A DNA stretch of 7,581 nt from S146-42 sp965371965 (GCA_965371965.1 CBDVAM010000156.1:1-7581); one strand, 5' to 3'; counted from the first letter of the stretch, positions 1 through 6,074 are shown. The notes: generated by a model from the sequence alone, not told the origin. Numbers and translations are program-made.

Positions 1-312
1 ATGCCCATGGGCTCAAGCAGGGGACCGTCCATTCGGTCGGCAATGTCCCCTTCACCGCCCTTGGCAATGGCCATCGCAAGCCACCACACCGACGGGTTCA
101 CCAAGATCATCCGCGGCCTGCCGCGGGGCGAGATCCTGGGCGCACACATCATGGGCGACCAGGCGACCGAACTTATCGCCGAGCTGAGCCTGGCGCGAAG
201 GCTGGAGGCGACGAGCGAGGAGCTGATCGTGACGGTACACGCGCACCCGACGATGCACGAGAGCGTGCGTGAGGCGGCGCTGGCGAGCGAGGGGCGGGTG
301 ATCCACGCGTGA
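1..312 (+). CDS. lpdA: Dihydrolipoyl dehydrogenase, C-terminal part, frameshifted and 5'-truncated by the window edge
   Basis: This is the dimerisation domain of a flavoprotein disulfide reductase, most like dihydrolipoyl dehydrogenase (E3), which reoxidises dihydrolipoamide in 2-oxoacid dehydrogenase complexes using FAD and NAD+. From about position 100 the frame beginning at base 1 reads TDGFTKIIRG, then GEILGAHIMG, then the HAHPTMHE motif. In that motif the second His (residue 82 counted from base 1) and Glu (residue 87) match the catalytic His-Glu pair of the partner active site. Upstream of about position 90 the family-like protein is in the frame beginning at base 3 (VGNVPFTALGNGHR, matching the usual VGKFPFTANGRA). 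The two frames join with exactly family spacing if one base in about 85-104 is removed. The ATG at base 1 is therefore unlikely to be the true start. FAD- and NAD-binding domains are upstream of the window. Related reductases such as mercuric reductase cannot be fully excluded. Confidence 0.82.
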   Translation: MPMGSSRGPSIRSAMSPSPPLAMAIASHHTDGFTKIIRGLPRGEILGAHIMGDQATELIAELSLARRLEATSEELIVTVHAHPTMHESVREAALASEGRVIHA

Positions 313-394
313 GCACCCGTTGCGCGTCAGGGCGACGCCGATACGCCAACATCTACGAAGAACCATGGCGTGCGGTTGCGAGATGCTCGGATCG

Positions 395-426
395 AAAAAG
401 CGCCCCGCGTCGAACGCGGGGCGCTT
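395..426 (-). terminator. Rho-independent terminator, probably shared by convergent genes
   Basis: A 12-bp perfect GC-rich stem (398-409 pairs with 415-426, AAGCGCCCCGCG against CGCGGGGCGCTT) closes a 5-nt loop, TCGAA. Read on the minus strand the stem is followed by five T residues (complement of 395-399), the classic intrinsic terminator layout for the gene ending at 452. Read on the plus strand the same stem lies 83 bp after the lpdA stop but has only TT after it, so it would be a weaker terminator in that direction. No other feature is seen between 313 and 451. Confidence 0.85.
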
Positions 427-451
427 CGTCCATGAGAGTGATAAGCTTCGC

Positions 452-1450
452 TCAGCTGCCGGGGCATGTGTTGTACGATGCCGTGACGTCGGACGAGACT
501 GTCCACGGATCGTCGCAATCGGTCGGGCTTGTCTCCGACGTGCCGGGGTTGGAGCATACTGGGTCTGCCGTGCTGACGTAGGTTGCATAGCTGAACGAGG
601 TATCATCGACCTCGATGCCGCAGCAGCCGTTGCGCGTGAACGTACCGCACGTCCAGATGTCGGCCTCGAAGTCGAATATCCCGGAGCCGGCACGAATGCC
701 CGGCGGGTCGTCTGTGAAGTCTCCTTCCAGGTCCAGTGCCTCCCGCTTGAATAGCAGCACGGCCTCGCAGGAGGTGATCCACTCAGCATTGGAGTTGTCC
801 TTCGTGACCGCGTCAATGGTGAGGGTAAACTCAGGTCCTTTACTGTTTGCCTGCACGCGACCCTCGTTGCGGAACTCGCCATCGACCGTCCCGCCGGTGT
901 GACCGAAGATATACACCGAGCCGTGGATGCCGGCCCAGCCGGACTCGTCGGTGAGCCGATTCATGAAGTAGATGTCCGGATCGATCTCGATGCGCCCGCC
1001 CTGCTTGATGTCCTCGATGCGACCCGTGCCCTCGAAGATGTGGTTGTTGGTGGTGAAGATCAGATCGCCGGCGTCGCCGCTGGGCGCGCGGAGTTCCAGC
1101 CATCCATTGACGATCGAGTCGTCGCGAATCGTGCAGTTCGGCTGCGGCGGGGATGTCGGGCACTCGTGCGCGTTGTGGTCGTCGTTATCGAGAGTCAGGC
1201 TGCCGGGGCCGTAGATGCGGAGGCCACCATCTTCGCCAAGCACGATCGTATCGACGACCTCATCATCATCGATGTCAACAGTCCCATCGTTGATCACCGC
1301 TCGATCGTCGGCGGTCGGGTTGCCGTTGTCCCAGTTGTCATCCGTCCAATCTCCATCCCCTCCCCGCCATTCCGTAATCACCTGCGCACTCAAGCCGGCG
1401 GTAGCCGCAGTCACGCCCAGCACCACCACAGTCGATCGAAGTTTCAACAT
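452..1450 (-). CDS. Secreted beta-solenoid-like protein of unknown function
   Basis: The gene encodes 332 residues. I chose the start at 1450 because GGGAGGT (1459-1465 on the minus strand) lies 8 nt upstream and the product then opens with a typical signal peptide: MLKLR, a hydrophobic stretch VVVLGVTAA, and a likely cleavage site after GLSA near residue 22. The longer reading from 1546 puts 32 implausible residues ahead of it. The mature N-terminus (EWRGGDGDWTDDNWDNG, then ADDRAVINDGTVDI and a run of short beta-like segments) resembles the opening of secreted beta-helix and autotransporter-like proteins, with their W..G.G.W...NW pattern. The rest is rich in Asp, Gly, Asn and Thr with alternating hydrophobics. 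The C-terminal third has many Cys residues (SCEA, WTCGTF, GCCGIEV, PVCSN, DCDDP, NTCPGS), consistent with disulfides outside the cytoplasm. There is no transmembrane anchor, PEP-CTERM motif or dockerin-like end. No enzymatic motif is recognised. It is divergent from the FG-GAP gene and ends just before a strong terminator. Confidence 0.8.
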   Translation of the reverse strand: MLKLRSTVVVLGVTAATAGLSAQVITEWRGGDGDWTDDNWDNGNPTADDRAVINDGTVDIDDDEVVDTIVLGEDGGLRIYGPGSLTLDNDDHNAHECPTSPPQPNCTIRDDSIVNGWLELRAPSGDAGDLIFTTNNHIFEGTGRIEDIKQGGRIEIDPDIYFMNRLTDESGWAGIHGSVYIFGHTGGTVDGEFRNEGRVQANSKGPEFTLTIDAVTKDNSNAEWITSCEAVLLFKREALDLEGDFTDDPPGIRAGSGIFDFEADIWTCGTFTRNGCCGIEVDDTSFSYATYVSTADPVCSNPGTSETSPTDCDDPWTVSSDVTASYNTCPGS

Positions 1451-1458
1451 GATGTCAG

Positions 1459-1465
1459 ACCTCCC
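1459..1465 (-). promoter_or_regulatory. Shine-Dalgarno that fixes the start at 1450
   Basis: GGGAGGT on the minus strand is 8 nt from the ATG at 1450. It decides against the longer start at 1546. Confidence 0.8.
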
Positions 1466-1593
1466 ATTTCCACAGCCTGTGTTCGGATTGAGTCCCGACA
1501 TTCGGTTCTCGGGTGTGAACCTAGCACAGGTGGGAATAATGTGCAAACGAGAGGGGCTTGTGGAGAAACGGTGGATGTGGTAAGATCACATCC

Positions 1594-1598
1594 GGAGG
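1594..1598 (+). promoter_or_regulatory. Shine-Dalgarno that fixes the start at 1604
   Basis: GGAGG is 5 nt upstream of the ATG at 1604. That ATG is followed by a signal peptide, which decides against the 235-codon in-frame extension reaching back to 899 across the antisense gene. Confidence 0.8.
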
Positions 1599-1603
1599 CT
1601 GGC

Positions 1604-4246
1604 ATGGTCGATGCAAACCGGGTTATTCGCGGGCGTTGGGCTTGCATTTCGTCGTTATTCATAATCTGTGGGTCCGGATTTGCGCAGCCAATCCCGGCCC
1701 TACCCGGTCGTGGGCATCCCCTGTTCCCATACACCATGCAGCGTGCGGACTGGGTTTTTACCGAGTTCGTGACAGGGCAGATGACCGATCTTGACATAGG
1801 CGATCTTGATGGCGACGGCGATCTTGATGTGGTCTGTGCAGGGTCCATCAACCAGGTGCACCGCCGAGAAATCTCCTACATTACAGTGTTCATCAATCGT
1901 GGCAACGGCGTCTTCGAGCCGGCGGTCGGGTACCTCGCGGGTTTGGAAGCGACCGCAATAAAACTCGCGGACATGGATGGCGATGGCAACCTCGACGCCG
2001 TCGTCGCCAACGCCTACGACGACACGGTCTCGGTGTTTCCGGGCCTCGGCGACGGGACGTTCGGCGAGCACGTCGATATCGCAGTGGGCGATGAGCCGCG
2101 CGCGATCATCGTCGGCGACTTCGATTCCGATGGTGATATCGACGCTGCGACAATAAACACGATGAGCGACGACGCCTCGATCCTGCTCAACGACGGCACG
2201 GGTGCGCTGACACTGGCGCAGAGCGTCCCGATCGGCGAGATCACGCCGAGGGGCCTGGGCCATCGCGGGTTCCCGTATCCCGGCCCGTGGCACGCCATCG
2301 GAGATATCGATGGCGATGGCGATCTCGATCTTGCGATCCCCGCGCGCGGTCGCATCAAGTTCATGCTCAATGACGGCGACGGCGCGTTCGCTCTGGCAAA
2401 GGACTCCGTGGTCACGCCCAGCCCGTGGGCCTACGCCCTGGCGCTCGAAGATCTCGATGGCGACGGCGATCTCGATCTTGCAACGATCGATTCCGGCAGC
2501 GGCACTTCCACCATGGACACCTGGCGCAACGACGGCACGGGCGCGTTCGAGCACATCGGCTCGTACGACTCATCATTCGATAAGTTCTTCGGCGTCTGGT
2601 TCAACACGGGCATCGCCTTCGGCGATATCGATCACGATGGCGATCTCGACGCCGCCATCGCCACCGAGAACGGCGAGGGGGCGGTCATCCATCGCAATAA
2701 CGGAGATGGCAGCTTCGGGCCGATGGAGGTGCTGCCCAACGAGTGGGGTCCCTGGGCGATCGTGCTCGCCGACGTGAATGGCGATGGCTGGGTTGACCAC
2801 CTCTCGCTCTCAGCAGATCTTACGCCCTCGATGCACGCGCGGTTCAACGATCGCGCAGGGAATATCCAGGGGTTTACACCGGCGATTGATGACCTGTTCG
2901 AGTCGTTGCGTGACGGGTCGGTCGGCGATATCGACGGCGACGGCGATCTCGACGCCGTGTTTCTCGATTCTCCAAGTAGATCTGACCCGTCTGTATGGGT
3001 CTTTGCAAACGAGGGGCAAGGGAGTTTTCTACTGAGTTCTACCCTTGATTTCACTCCGCTTATCCACTGGCAACGTGATCGCGGGATTGAACCTCGCGTA
3101 TCCCGCGCGGAGCTCGTCGATCTGGACCGCGATGGCGATCTTGATCTACTGGCTGTCGTCCATATCTTCGCCCAGAACGAGGAGAATCCTGGTGGAATGT
3201 GGTTGCTGTTCAATGACGGTCTAGGGAGATTCTCCAGCGAGTCCGTCCTTCGATTCGCAGACTTCTATCCGATAGCAATGAATGTTGCCGATCTGGATGG
3301 TGACGGCGACGACGACGCTATCGTGTGTGGTTTCACTCCGCGCGACGCTGACGAGCCGTTCGATCCGATCGACACGCGCGTCGTGATCCTGCTGGGCGAC
3401 GGGCAGGGCGGGCTCTCGGTCGGCGGCGACTACTCGCTCGAAACACTCAATCCACCATTTGTCCGCTGCGCCGTGAAGACGGCAGACCTCGATTCCGACG
3501 GGGATCTCGACATCATTGCGACTTCCATCGCATCGCGAGAGTCCTCGGCCATTTTCACGCTCATCAATGACGGTGACGGGAACTTTACGATCGACCAGAG
3601 GCTGACGACGAGCAATCAGGGTGAGTATGTGGAAGTCGGCGACTGGGACGGCGACGGCGACACCGACGCCGCGGTCATGCACACCCTCGACAACGTCGGC
3701 CTGCCGTATCTCACGATTCTCGACAACGTGGACGGGCAGCTCGAAATTTCCCAGACGTTCGAGCATCGCAACGCGTTCTTTGATAACGGCTTCCTCGCCG
3801 CGGATGTCAACGACGACGGGGCGCTCGATCTCGTGCTCTCGTGGAACGGCCCGGCGGGGATCCAGATCCATCTCAACGACGGCAAGGGCGATTTCTCGGA
3901 CTTCGCAAGCTATTCGCTCGCCGACTGGACCTACAGCGTGCTCGCGGCGGACTTCGACCTCGACGGCGACACCGACCTGCTCGGCGCCGGCGGCTCGCCC
4001 ACGCCGTTTCCGCTCATGCTCCTTCGCGCCGAGCCGCCCCCCTGCTTGATTGACCTCACCGGCTCAAGCGATCCGAACGACCCCACCTACGGCGTCCCCG
4101 ACGGCGACGCCGACTCTGACGATTTTTTCTTCTACCTCGACGCCTTCGCCACCGGCGACATGAACACCTGCGACATCGACCAAGACGCCGACTGCGACGC
4201 CGAGGACTTCTTCGCCTACCTCGACCTCTTCGCGGCGGGCTGCTGA
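1604..4246 (+). CDS. Secreted FG-GAP/VCBS repeat protein with GC-ending dockerin-like C-terminus
   Basis: The gene encodes 880 residues. A signal peptide (basic RVIRGRW, then hydrophobic ISSLFIICGSG, probable cleavage near FAQ at residues 26-28) directs export. Fourteen calcium-binding loops of the form DxDxDGDxD follow, starting near residues 67, 123, 172, 234, 283, 341, 390, 442, 506, 563, 628, 680, 734 and 783. Spacing is 49-65 residues, and many loops are followed by a 'NDGTGAF'-like segment. This is the FG-GAP/VCBS pattern of integrin-alpha-type beta-propellers, and 14 units would suit two seven-bladed propellers (inference). Residues 814-880 form a separate module with two Asp-rich loops (833-841 and 857-868), each followed by an FF.YLD.F helix, ending in Gly-Cys. 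I associate this with the GC-type dockerin-like anchors of Phycisphaerales. Likely role: extracellular or surface binding or adhesion; no catalytic residues are seen. Loops 7 and 13 (DVNGDGWVD, DVNDDGALD) are the most divergent. Confidence 0.9.
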   Translation: MVDANRVIRGRWACISSLFIICGSGFAQPIPALPGRGHPLFPYTMQRADWVFTEFVTGQMTDLDIGDLDGDGDLDVVCAGSINQVHRREISYITVFINRGNGVFEPAVGYLAGLEATAIKLADMDGDGNLDAVVANAYDDTVSVFPGLGDGTFGEHVDIAVGDEPRAIIVGDFDSDGDIDAATINTMSDDASILLNDGTGALTLAQSVPIGEITPRGLGHRGFPYPGPWHAIGDIDGDGDLDLAIPARGRIKFMLNDGDGAFALAKDSVVTPSPWAYALALEDLDGDGDLDLATIDSGSGTSTMDTWRNDGTGAFEHIGSYDSSFDKFFGVWFNTGIAFGDIDHDGDLDAAIATENGEGAVIHRNNGDGSFGPMEVLPNEWGPWAIVLADVNGDGWVDHLSLSADLTPSMHARFNDRAGNIQGFTPAIDDLFESLRDGSVGDIDGDGDLDAVFLDSPSRSDPSVWVFANEGQGSFLLSSTLDFTPLIHWQRDRGIEPRVSRAELVDLDRDGDLDLLAVVHIFAQNEENPGGMWLLFNDGLGRFSSESVLRFADFYPIAMNVADLDGDGDDDAIVCGFTPRDADEPFDPIDTRVVILLGDGQGGLSVGGDYSLETLNPPFVRCAVKTADLDSDGDLDIIATSIASRESSAIFTLINDGDGNFTIDQRLTTSNQGEYVEVGDWDGDGDTDAAVMHTLDNVGLPYLTILDNVDGQLEISQTFEHRNAFFDNGFLAADVNDDGALDLVLSWNGPAGIQIHLNDGKGDFSDFASYSLADWTYSVLAADFDLDGDTDLLGAGGSPTPFPLMLLRAEPPPCLIDLTGSSDPNDPTYGVPDGDADSDDFFFYLDAFATGDMNTCDIDQDADCDAEDFFAYLDLFAAGC

Positions 4247-4252
4247 GAAAGG

Positions 4253-4321
4253 GCCAAATGGCCAGAGCGCCAAATGGCCAGAGCGCCAAAGGGCCAGAGC
4301 GCCAAAGGGCCAGATGGCCAA
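4253..4321. repeat. Tandem array, four 16-bp units built from 8-bp GCCARA half-units
   Basis: The array starts 6 nt after the FG-GAP gene's stop codon. Four consecutive 16-bp units occupy 4253-4268, 4269-4284, 4285-4300 and 4301-4316, with a partial fifth unit (GCCAA) at 4317-4321. Units 1 and 2 are identical (GCCAAATGGCCAGAGC); units 3 and 4 differ by one and three bases. Each unit splits into two 8-bp halves beginning GCCARA, giving eight half-units. No T-run follows, so it is not an obvious terminator. In reading frames it yields only low-complexity peptide (ALWPFGALAIW on the minus strand), which I do not regard as a gene. Confidence 0.85.
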
Positions 4322-4333
4322 GTCGATGAGGGC

Positions 4334-4357
4334 TTCTCTCCGTGTCTCGGTGGTGAA
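4334..4357 (-). repeat. Single copy of a dispersed purine-rich repeat element
   Basis: Read on the minus strand the segment begins TTCACCACCGAGACACGG and ends AGAGAA. It resembles the run of ACCACAGAGAACACAGAGAG units at 7475-7525 near the right end of this window. This type of CACCACNGAGACACNGAG sequence recurs between genes in various bacterial genomes, from my general knowledge. The function is unknown. Confidence 0.55.
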
Positions 4358-4392
4358 CCTCCCGCTGCGGCACCTCGCCCGAGGAACAGGGG

Positions 4393-4421
4393 TTTACCCG
4401 ACACGAAGATCCTGTTAGCAT
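4393..4421 (+). promoter_or_regulatory. Promoter of the epimerase group, probably giving a leaderless mRNA
   Basis: TTTACC (4393-4398), a 17-bp spacer and an extended -10 TGTTAGCAT (hexamer TAGCAT at 4416-4421) form a plausible sigma-70 promoter. Transcription would start at about 4427-4429, on or next to the GTG start codon at 4429. No Shine-Dalgarno precedes that codon, which agrees with a leaderless transcript. Confidence 0.5.
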
Positions 4422-4428
4422 CTCCGGC

Positions 4429-5466
4429 GTGCTCAAGCTCCCCGCCGATCTCGTCGCCCGCCTGCGTCCCCCCTACGAGGGGCGCGAATGCTGCGTCACG
4501 GGCGGGACGGGCTTCATCGGTTCGCACCTGATCGACGCTCTGCTGGCGTTAGGCAGCAAAATCACGGTGATCGATGATCTCTCGAACTCGACCGCCGAGC
4601 ATGTCGCCGGGCTTATCGAGATGGAGCCCGATCGTGTGCGGTTCGTCCACGGCTCGATCCTGGACGACGCGGCGGTCAACGAGGCCCTCGCCCGCGCCCA
4701 CACCGTCTTTCACCTCGCGGCCATCGGGTCGATCCAGCGTTCGATCGAGGACCCCGAGCGGGTGCTGGCGGTCAACACCACCGGCACCATGCGCGTGCTC
4801 ATGCGCGCCAAGGCGGCAGGTGCCCAGCGCGTGCTCATCGCGGGGTCGAGTTCGGCCTACGGCAGAACGACCGAGCTGCCCAAGGTCGAGACGCTCAAGC
4901 CCGATCCGATGAGCCCGTACGCCGCCAGCAAGCTCGCCGCCGAGCAGCTCGCGACCGTCTGGGCGCACACGTTCGGTCTCGACGCGGGCACGCTGCGGTA
5001 TTTCAACGTCTTCGGGCCGCGCCAATCTGCCAGCAGCGACTACGCCGCGGTGATCCCGAGATTCATTGACAGTCTCTCTCGCGGCGAGCGCCCGATCATC
5101 TTCGGCGAGGGCTCGCAGTCGCGCGATTTCACCTATGTCGCCAACGTCGTGGCCTGCACGCTGCTCGCGGGCGCGCGTCCGGAGCCGCTGCGAGGCGAGG
5201 TGTTCAACGTCGGCGTCGGCACCCGCACCAGCGTGCTCGAACTCGCCCGTCTGCTGAGCGAGCTGATCATCGAGGGTGAGGACGCGCCCGAGCCCGAGCA
5301 TCGCCCCGCCCGCGCCGGCGACGTGCCCCACTCTGTCGCAGATATCACCAAGGCCACGCGCGAGCTGGGATACAAGCCGATCGTGAGCCTCCGCCAGGGC
5401 CTGATCGAGACTATCGCCTGGTTCACCCAGCGCGCTAAGGCCCGCAAGAGCGACCGGACCATATGA
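4429..5466 (+). CDS. NAD-dependent sugar-nucleotide epimerase/dehydratase (extended SDR)
   Basis: The 345-residue product starts at GTG; no in-frame ATG lies nearby upstream of the Rossmann fold. The NAD-binding glycine motif TGGTGFIG is at residues 24-31 and acidic Asp49-Asp50 follow beta strand 2. The active site has Ser141/142 in SSSAYG and the Tyr164-x3-Lys168 pair (YAASK). RYFNVFGPRQ and EGSQSRDFTYV are typical of UDP-glucose and UDP-N-acetylglucosamine 4-epimerases of the GalE/WbpP type. Length fits the family. An N-terminal extension of about 20 residues precedes the first beta strand. The enzyme is cytosolic and would interconvert UDP-sugars for glycan or polysaccharide synthesis; the exact substrate cannot be read from sequence. 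Its stop codon overlaps the next gene's start (ATGA at 5463-5466), implying translational coupling. Decarboxylase or dehydratase members of the same family are alternatives. Confidence 0.92.
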   Translation: MLKLPADLVARLRPPYEGRECCVTGGTGFIGSHLIDALLALGSKITVIDDLSNSTAEHVAGLIEMEPDRVRFVHGSILDDAAVNEALARAHTVFHLAAIGSIQRSIEDPERVLAVNTTGTMRVLMRAKAAGAQRVLIAGSSSAYGRTTELPKVETLKPDPMSPYAASKLAAEQLATVWAHTFGLDAGTLRYFNVFGPRQSASSDYAAVIPRFIDSLSRGERPIIFGEGSQSRDFTYVANVVACTLLAGARPEPLRGEVFNVGVGTRTSVLELARLLSELIIEGEDAPEPEHRPARAGDVPHSVADITKATRELGYKPIVSLRQGLIETIAWFTQRAKARKSDRTI

Positions 5467-5678
5467 GGCGTTCTGGCGAGCCCCGTCCATCGGTCGGACT
5501 GTTGTTCTCTGGGCTGATCGGGCTGGCGACGGTGGCGTGGCGTGCGCGAGGCCGCCTGCGCGGGCGATACTGGCGTTGGAGACATGAGACGGCATTCGGC
5601 CCGGGCTCGCCCGAGCGACGATTCTGGCACCTGATGGCCTTTGGCGACTGGGTCCGGCGGATGCGCCGATTCCGCTAG
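5463..5678 (+). CDS. Small basic membrane protein coupled to the epimerase
   Basis: The 71-residue product starts at an ATG that overlaps the epimerase stop by 4 bp (ATGA), a strong sign of real translation and coupling. Residues about 10-27 (SVGLLFSGLIGLATVAW) form one hydrophobic span. A strongly basic, Trp/Arg-rich stretch follows (RYWRWRHETAFG at about 36-47), and the end is RMRRFR. The order suggests a short N-terminus, one membrane span and a basic cytoplasmic tail. I do not recognise a named family. The YWRWR.ETAFG and YG/FGDWVRRMRR pieces look like conserved blocks rather than random GC-rich sequence. It might attach an envelope-glycan enzyme to the membrane, but that is only inferred from context. 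Confidence 0.7.
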   Translation: MRRSGEPRPSVGLLFSGLIGLATVAWRARGRLRGRYWRWRHETAFGPGSPERRFWHLMAFGDWVRRMRRFR

Positions 5679-5755
5679 CGGTTCTTCGATCCGCCCACCA
5701 TCCGAGCCGCCTCGCTATCCTGAGTCATCGGAATGCACTTTGCGGGCAGCCGCGC

Positions 5756-5760
5756 GGAGG
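5756..5760 (+). promoter_or_regulatory. Shine-Dalgarno that fixes the start at 5766
   Basis: GGAGG lies 5 nt before the ATG at 5766. The in-frame ATG at 5733 has no comparable site. A possible -10 (TATCCT, 5716-5721) lies upstream in the 87-bp gap, without a convincing -35. Confidence 0.65.
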
Positions 5761-5765
5761 GGGCC

Positions 5766-6074
5766 ATGGCAGAGCAAACGGGTACGAGCGGATTTGTCAG
5801 GGCGTTCCTGCCCGGTCTGGTGCTGGGCATTGTCATCGGAGCGGCGACGACGTTCGCCTTCTTCTCGTTCAGCGAGGGTGGCAAGCTGCCCAAGCAGGGC
5901 GGGACGACGCCGACCGAGAGGAGCACCACTCCACGCGAAGTCGGCGGTGCGGGTGATTCGGACGACGCATCTGCCTCGCAGGACGAGGACCCGCCTGACG
6001 AGCAAACCGGTGACCAGGACGATGGCGCCGATGAAGCAACCGACGACTCCCCGCCCCCGGGCGAGGGCGGCTGA
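5766..6074 (+). CDS. Single-span membrane protein with acidic disordered tail
   Basis: The 102-residue product has a short N-terminus (MAEQTGTSGFVRAF) followed by one clear transmembrane segment at about residues 15-36 (LPGLVLGIVIGAATTFAFF). The rest is about 60 residues of low complexity, rich in Asp, Glu, Gly, Pro and Thr (for example DEDPPDEQTGDQDDGADEA), which is probably disordered and strongly negative. The start at 5766 is supported by GGAGG 5 nt upstream. There is no lipobox or signal-peptidase site, so a membrane-anchored protein is likelier than a secreted one. It ends 22 bp before the cysteine desulfurase, so the two may be co-transcribed. The family is not recognised and function cannot be assigned. 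Confidence 0.7.
   Translation: MAEQTGTSGFVRAFLPGLVLGIVIGAATTFAFFSFSEGGKLPKQGGTTPTERSTTPREVGGAGDSDDASASQDEDPPDEQTGDQDDGADEATDDSPPPGEGG

Larger units (their letters stand above)
1451..1603. promoter_or_regulatory. Divergent intergenic region between two secreted-protein genes, with weak promoter candidates
   Basis: This 153-bp gap must hold the start signals of both genes. Plus-strand candidate: TTGTGG (1558-1563), a 17-bp spacer and TAAGAT (1581-1586). That would start transcription near 1593, just before the GGAGG at 1594-1598. Minus-strand candidate: TTTGCA (complement of 1542-1547), an 18-bp spacer and an extended -10 TGCTAGGTT (complement of 1518-1526), giving a leader of about 60 nt. Both match sigma-70 consensus only partly (3-4 of 6 per box). 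No operator-like palindrome stands out. Confidence 0.3.

Noticed and set aside
320..754. Plus-strand ORF of 144 codons (and the overlapping one at 309-581)
   Set aside because: It runs through the terminator hairpin and antisense to the secreted gene; the Arg/Ala/Val-rich composition is typical of a shadow frame.
52..882. Minus-strand ORF of 276 codons
   Set aside because: It crosses lpdA, the terminator and the 3' end of the real minus-strand gene in another frame, with low-complexity Arg/Ser/Pro composition.
899..1603. In-frame 235-codon N-terminal extension of the FG-GAP protein
   Set aside because: It lies antisense to the secreted gene at 452-1450, has no family character, and a GGAGG plus signal peptide mark 1604 as the start.
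1700..2554. Minus-strand ORF of 284 codons within the FG-GAP gene
   Set aside because: It is a periodic antisense image of the DxDxDG repeats (IEIAVAI runs) with no independent start signal.
3221..3871. Minus-strand ORF of 216 codons within the FG-GAP gene
   Set aside because: Same antisense image of the repeat codons; no ribosome site or recognisable domain.
4253..4321. CRISPR-like array
   Set aside because: Units are contiguous with no unique spacers and are only 16 bp long; no cas gene is present.
4056..4436. Minus-strand ORFs reading ALWPFGALAIW peptides
   Set aside because: The peptide is only the translation of the 16-bp repeat array plus an antisense image of the Asp-rich C-terminus.
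4549..5595. Minus-strand ORF of 348 codons opposite the epimerase
   Set aside because: Long antisense frames are common in GC-rich genes; the opposite strand has unmistakable SDR motifs.
5672..5681. 10-bp palindrome CCGCTAGCGG at the end of the 71-residue gene as a terminator
   Set aside because: The loop would be only two bases and no T-run follows.
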